Shown here in pieces: positions 60,348 to 64,000 of a stretch of 64,000 nt of DNA (position 1 is its first letter; every line of letters begins with the position of its first letter). Under the pieces are notes generated by a model, which was not told where the DNA came from, did not search any database, and was given only the letters and a program-made list of their open reading frames with translations. The stretch is from an uncultured Acidobacteriota bacterium (GTDB lineage: Bacteria > Acidobacteriota > UBA6911 > RPQK01 > JAJDTT01). The stretch covers positions 62,001-126,000 of the forward strand of contig CATOST010000023.1 in NCBI GenBank assembly GCA_951812665.1, read 5' to 3'. Both the position numbers and the translations under genes were made by a program.

Positions 60348-61508
60348 ATGGATCGCAGACAGTTTCTCAAGGAGGCCGCCTTCACCACCAGCGGCGGAAT
60401 TTTGGGATTGGGAGCCGCTCGGGGCCTCCAGTCCGGAACGGCCGCGGCGGAATCCTCCGCGGAATCCATCCGCGTCGGAATCATTACGGAGCCGGGAGGT
60501 CAGCACCTGAGTTGGTTCACCCGGGCTCTGGGTGTCCTGGATGGAGTCGAGATGGTTGCTGCCGCCGACGAGTCCGGCGGATTCTTCGAAAAGGGCCGGG
60601 AGTACCTGGGACCTCGAGCCTCCGAATTCCAGACCTTCAAGGACTATCGCCGGATGATCGCGGAGGTTCGTCCCCACCTGGTGCTGATGGCTCTGGAGCC
60701 GGTGCATACCCCGCCCGTCGCGGAGGCAGTCCTTCAGGGGGGAGCTCACGTGCTGACGGACAAGCCGGGCTGTGTGCGCCTGGCCGATTTCGAAAGGGTG
60801 GCCCGTCTGGCCGAATCCAAGAATCTGGAGTTGATGCTGGGCCTCACGAACCGGATCAATCCCGCGGCGCGCAAGGCCCGGGAGCTGGTGGAATCGGGTC
60901 TGCTGGGAAAGCTCTACGGCACGTCGGTCCATCTGGTGGCGGACCACACCCGTTTGACCAAGCCCTCGTACTGGACGAAATGGGTGGCGTCCCGGGAGCG
61001 GGCCGGAGGCGGCAAGCTCATCTACCATGGAATCCATTACCTGGACCTGGTCCATTACATTGCTGGAGACACCATCACCGAGGTCACGGGTTTCGCGGAG
61101 AAGGTCGGCGACCAGCCGGTCGAGCTGGAGGATTCGGCCGTCCTGGCCTATCGAATGAGTCAGGGAACGGTGGGAACCCTGAACACGGGGTACTATCTGC
61201 CCAAGGGGTACAGCACTCTGGTCAAGTTCTGGGGGTCGCAGGGCTGGCTCCATTTCGATTTGGCCGGCGGTCCTCCCATGACCTGGTATTCGACCCATCC
61301 GGAGGCTCCCGGCAAGTCCCAGTCCTTCTATTACTCCCAGGAACCGAACACCTACACTTTGATGATGGAAGAGGCGGTGAATGCCGCTCGCGGCTTGGGT
61401 CCCTTTCCCATCACCACTCGGGAGAGTTTGAATTCACTGAGAGTGGTCTTTGCCGCCTACGATGCGGCTCGCGAGGAGGCCAGCCAGACGGTGGCCTATT
61501 CCGGCTAG
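60348..61508 (+). CDS. Gfo/Idh/MocA family oxidoreductase, Tat-exported
   Basis: 386 residues. The leader DRRQFLKEAAFTTSGGIL is twin-arginine. The Rossmann domain (IRVGIITEPGGQHLSW) and the motif LTDKPGCVRL, where the usual EKP is DKP, mark the family. GGGKLIYHGIHYLDLVHYI carries the usual catalytic His region. Paralogue of the gene at 62580-63626, which has CEKPSC and GGGHLIWLGIHWLDLVQY at the same places. First of three Gfo/Idh/MocA genes on this strand. Substrate unknown. Confidence 0.85.
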   Translation: MDRRQFLKEAAFTTSGGILGLGAARGLQSGTAAAESSAESIRVGIITEPGGQHLSWFTRALGVLDGVEMVAAADESGGFFEKGREYLGPRASEFQTFKDYRRMIAEVRPHLVLMALEPVHTPPVAEAVLQGGAHVLTDKPGCVRLADFERVARLAESKNLELMLGLTNRINPAARKARELVESGLLGKLYGTSVHLVADHTRLTKPSYWTKWVASRERAGGGKLIYHGIHYLDLVHYIAGDTITEVTGFAEKVGDQPVELEDSAVLAYRMSQGTVGTLNTGYYLPKGYSTLVKFWGSQGWLHFDLAGGPPMTWYSTHPEAPGKSQSFYYSQEPNTYTLMMEEAVNAARGLGPFPITTRESLNSLRVVFAAYDAAREEASQTVAYSG

Positions 61509-61540
61509 CGGCGATCGAAGAGGTCCAGGAGAAGAGGACG

Positions 61541-62554
61541 ATGGCGGAAATCCCCAAAGTCGGGTGGGGCATCATAGGCGCTGGAGATATCGCGCACCGG
61601 GTGATGGCGCCGGCCATGCGGGAGTGTCCTCACAGCGAACTGGTGGCGGTGACCCGGACGACCCTTCAGGGAGCCGAAGAATTCGCTCGCCTGCACGGCG
61701 CCAAACGCGGCTACGACGACCTGGAGGATCTGCTGGCCGATTCCGAAGTCCAAGCCGTCTACGTGGCGACTCCCGTGGCCCGTCATCTGCCGGACACGCT
61801 GGCCGCGGCCGCCGCGGGGCGGCACGTCCTGTGCGAGAAGCCGCTGGCATTGAACGTTGCGGAAGGCGAAGAAATGAAGGCGGCCTGCCGCCGGGCCGGG
61901 ATCACCTTCATGACCTGCTACTACCAGCGGTTCAACGCCCGGCATCGCAAGCTGAAGGAGTTGCTGGACGCGGGCGCCATCGGGCAGCCCACCTCGGCGC
62001 GGGTCAACTTCTCGGGCCGGAGCCCGGTCAACCGGGAGGCTTGGCGCCAGGATCCGGCGTTGGGTGGAGGCGGTCCCTACATGGATATGGGGACCCATGC
62101 CGTCGACCTGTTGCGCTTCTTCCTGGGGGACGTGATCGAGGTCGCCGCCTTCACCGATGTCCTGGCCGGCGACTATGCGGTGGAGGATACGGCCAGCTCG
62201 ATCCTGCGCATGAGCAACGGCGCCCAGGCCGTCGTCACCTCCCACTGGAGCAGCGGTGACCCGGACGAGGACCGCACGTCCCTGATCGAGATCCTGGGAA
62301 CGGAGGGAATCCTTCAGACTTCGCCGTTGCATGAGAAGTTTTCCCGGGGAAGATTGTTGTTGGCCACCCGCCAGGGTGAAGAGAGTTTCGAGTTCGAAGA
62401 GAGTACCCATGTTCGGGTGCTCAGCGAGTTCGCGGCGGCTCTGGCCGAGGGCCGCGATCCGGCCATCACCATCCAAGACGGACTGGCCGCTCAGCGGGTC
62501 GTGGAGTCGGTCTATGCCTCGTCCCGGAGTGGCCGGGCCGTCCGGCTGAATTAG
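61541..62554 (+). CDS. Gfo/Idh/MocA family oxidoreductase
   Basis: 337 residues, no signal peptide. VGWGIIGAGDIAHRVMAP is the Rossmann loop, CEKPLALNVAEGEE the EKP signature and GGGPYMDMGTHAVDLLRFF the catalytic-His region. It has the classic glucose-fructose oxidoreductase layout. CAGGAG with GAAGAGG precedes the ATG at 61541. It lies 32 bases after the Tat-exported member, so they are probably co-transcribed. Substrate unknown. Confidence 0.9.
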   Translation: MAEIPKVGWGIIGAGDIAHRVMAPAMRECPHSELVAVTRTTLQGAEEFARLHGAKRGYDDLEDLLADSEVQAVYVATPVARHLPDTLAAAAAGRHVLCEKPLALNVAEGEEMKAACRRAGITFMTCYYQRFNARHRKLKELLDAGAIGQPTSARVNFSGRSPVNREAWRQDPALGGGGPYMDMGTHAVDLLRFFLGDVIEVAAFTDVLAGDYAVEDTASSILRMSNGAQAVVTSHWSSGDPDEDRTSLIEILGTEGILQTSPLHEKFSRGRLLLATRQGEESFEFEESTHVRVLSEFAAALAEGRDPAITIQDGLAAQRVVESVYASSRSGRAVRLN

Positions 62555-62579
62555 AGGATACTCAGAGGAGATTTTCGTC

Positions 62580-63626
62580 ATGTCCGAAGACATCCGCGTC
62601 GGCATCATCACCAAGCACCGGGGACCCCACCTGAGCTACTACATGAGGTCGTTCGCAATTTGCCAGGGAGTGAAGCAGGTGGCCATCGCCGACTCCACGG
62701 GACGTCATTTCGAAGACGCCGGGGAGATCCTCAAGGGACCCTATCCCAACCTCAAGACCTACCGGAACTACCGGAGAATGCTCTCCGCCGAGAAGCCGCA
62801 ACTGGTGCTGGTGACCATGGAGGCGCACCTGGCGCCCCGGCGGATCCAGGCTGCTCTGGAGTCGGGCGCGCACGTCGTGTGCGAGAAGCCGTCCTGTGTC
62901 CGGGTCGAGGACTTCCAGAAGTTGGCCGATCTGGCGACGTCCAAGAACCTGTGCCTGATGCTGGCCATGGCCAATCGGTTCGCTCCTCCGGTCCAGAAGG
63001 CCAAGGAACTGGTCCAGGCCGGAAAGCTGGGGAAGCTCTTCAGCGCCGACGTCTACATGGTGGCGGATCAGACTCGATTGACCCGGCCCAGGACCCAGAA
63101 TTCCTGGGTTTCCAAGAAGGCCCTTTCCGGCGGCGGTCACCTGATCTGGCTGGGGATCCACTGGCTCGACCTGGTCCAGTACATCACCGGGGATCGCGTC
63201 CACAAGGTGGGCGGCTTCACCAGCAACGTGGGGGGGCAGCCGGTGGACATCGAAGATGCCGCGGTGCTCAGCCTTCTTTACCAGAGCGGCATGGTGGGCA
63301 CCATGCACTCGGGCTACTATCTGGACCGCGGATACCACAGCCACGTGGCGATTTGGGGCGAGAAGGGCTGGCTTCGATTCGATCTGACCGCTCAACAGCC
63401 GCTGGAATGGCAGTCGACCCTCGAGGGGATGCCTCAGGGGATCCAGACTTTCTCGTACAGCCGGGGGACGAATTTCTACCTGGGAATCATTCAGGCCGCG
63501 GTGGATTGTGCACGGGGTGCGGGGGATTCGGGCAAGAGCGCCGATGAGAGCCTGAGCGTTCTCAAGACCATCTTCGGCCTCTACCGGGCGGCGGAGACGG
63601 GAAGGACCCAGACTTTGGGTTCATAG
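62580..63626 (+). CDS. Gfo/Idh/MocA family oxidoreductase
   Basis: 348 residues, no signal peptide. IRVGIITKHRGPHLSYYMRS starts the Rossmann domain; VCEKPSCVRVEDFQKL holds the EKP motif; GGGHLIWLGIHWLDLVQYI is the catalytic region. By eye it resembles the Tat-exported member at 60348 (shared KELVxxGxLGKLxxxxVxxVAD and HTRLTKP/QTRLTRP-like stretches), so the pair is a duplication with only one member exported. It lies 25 bases after the previous gene. Confidence 0.88.
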   Translation: MSEDIRVGIITKHRGPHLSYYMRSFAICQGVKQVAIADSTGRHFEDAGEILKGPYPNLKTYRNYRRMLSAEKPQLVLVTMEAHLAPRRIQAALESGAHVVCEKPSCVRVEDFQKLADLATSKNLCLMLAMANRFAPPVQKAKELVQAGKLGKLFSADVYMVADQTRLTRPRTQNSWVSKKALSGGGHLIWLGIHWLDLVQYITGDRVHKVGGFTSNVGGQPVDIEDAAVLSLLYQSGMVGTMHSGYYLDRGYHSHVAIWGEKGWLRFDLTAQQPLEWQSTLEGMPQGIQTFSYSRGTNFYLGIIQAAVDCARGAGDSGKSADESLSVLKTIFGLYRAAETGRTQTLGS

Positions 63627-63721
63627 CCGGTACGATTCCCGCGTCGGGCGCCCCGGCGACCCCGGATGCCGACCCATGATCCCGGAGACTCCGCTCGGTT
63701 CATTTTGACGGAGAGCGAACC

Positions 63722-64000
63722 ATGGGTGGAATGATTCGAACGGCGGTCAAGGGTGCTTTGGCGGGTGGACTCGTCCTTTTCGTCTGGGGGGTCATCTACT
63801 GGATGGCACTTCCCTGGCACCAAGCGGTATTCGGACAATTCCAGGACGAGGACGCAGTTGCTTCGGTCCTGACGCAGAATGCTCCCCAGTCGGGTATCTA
63901 CGTTTATCCAGGCGGTCGGGACGAAGAAGCCATTGAGAAGATGGCGCGGGGTCCCATCGCCTTCGTCGTGTTCCGAGATGCGGGAATGGCGTCGATGGTC
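63722..64000 (+). CDS. membrane protein of unknown function (3' truncated by window edge)
   Basis: 93 residues visible from an ATG at 63722, with GGAG 8 bases upstream. After MGGMIRTAVKGALA a hydrophobic span (GGLVLFVWGVIYWMALPW) is followed by a soluble part including NAPQSGIYVYPGG. I recall small unknown membrane proteins of this pattern (a span with W-G, then SGxYxxPG), but have no function for them. No stop codon appears before the window ends. Confidence 0.65.
   Translation, partial: MGGMIRTAVKGALAGGLVLFVWGVIYWMALPWHQAVFGQFQDEDAVASVLTQNAPQSGIYVYPGGRDEEAIEKMARGPIAFVVFRDAGMASMV

Overview
This is a GC-rich bacterial chromosome segment with about 50 genes and no rRNA, tRNA or CRISPR array that I could see. 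The gene content points to an uncultured Acidobacteriota. Supporting genes are a GWxTD-motif protein next to an ASPIC/UnbV (CRTAC1-like) FG-GAP protein, a TonB-dependent receptor with an N-terminal carboxypeptidase-regulatory domain, a DUF1592/DUF1552 pair, many twin-arginine-exported enzymes and several Gfo/Idh/MocA oxidoreductases. The phylum call is inference from content, not a marker-gene result.

Layout. 1-8.9 kb: a truncated secreted protein, a gamma-glutamyltransferase, a secreted beta-propeller-type glycosidase-like protein, a sarcosine-oxidase-like flavoenzyme coupled to an M19 dipeptidase-like protein, an O-methyltransferase and a DUF3553-like protein. 9.0-14.4 kb: a tandem duplication of an unrecognised Tat-exported protein plus a TonB-dependent receptor; the second receptor survives only as a 320-bp relic. 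14.7-18.5 kb: an enolase-superfamily dehydratase/racemase, a DUF1579-like protein, and two frameshifted genes (a class II Fic protein and a DUF6116-like membrane protein). 18.7-26.8 kb: a catabolic block of SDR, amidase, 2-hydroxyacid dehydrogenase, ROK kinase, an exported unknown, a second M19-like protein, a RidA-like protein and another SDR. 27-39 kb: a CehA/McbA-type hydrolase, a 166-bp MITE-like element, a tandem pair of TIM-barrel glycosidase-like proteins (one with an in-frame amber codon), an exported Gfo/Idh/MocA protein, a phosphodiesterase, an AAC(3)-fold acetyltransferase, a second propeller lipoprotein and two tandem Kelch proteins. 39.4-49.4 kb: GWxTD, ASPIC/UnbV, TPR, NHL and discoidin-like surface proteins, then a SAF-domain oxidoreductase. 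49.5-51.6 kb: a small XRE-like regulator with two upstream palindromes, a DUF488 protein and a convergent methyltransferase. 51.9-56.8 kb: the DUF1592 cytochrome and DUF1552 pair. 56.9-64 kb: two tandem coiled-coil membrane proteins, a SelA-like PLP protein, a zinc alcohol dehydrogenase, three Gfo/Idh/MocA oxidoreductases and a truncated membrane protein.

Together the genes suggest a heterotroph that scavenges modified sugars, amides and N-methyl amino compounds: exported propeller and TIM-barrel hydrolases and a TonB receptor at the surface, then NAD(P)/FAD oxidoreductases, amidase and dehydratase inside. Short GC-rich hairpins with co-varying stems are scattered between genes. The most unusual material is the duplicated exported-protein/TonB-receptor operon, the MITE whose end also sits at the receptor deletion junction, and the two M19-like proteins that lack several canonical zinc ligands.
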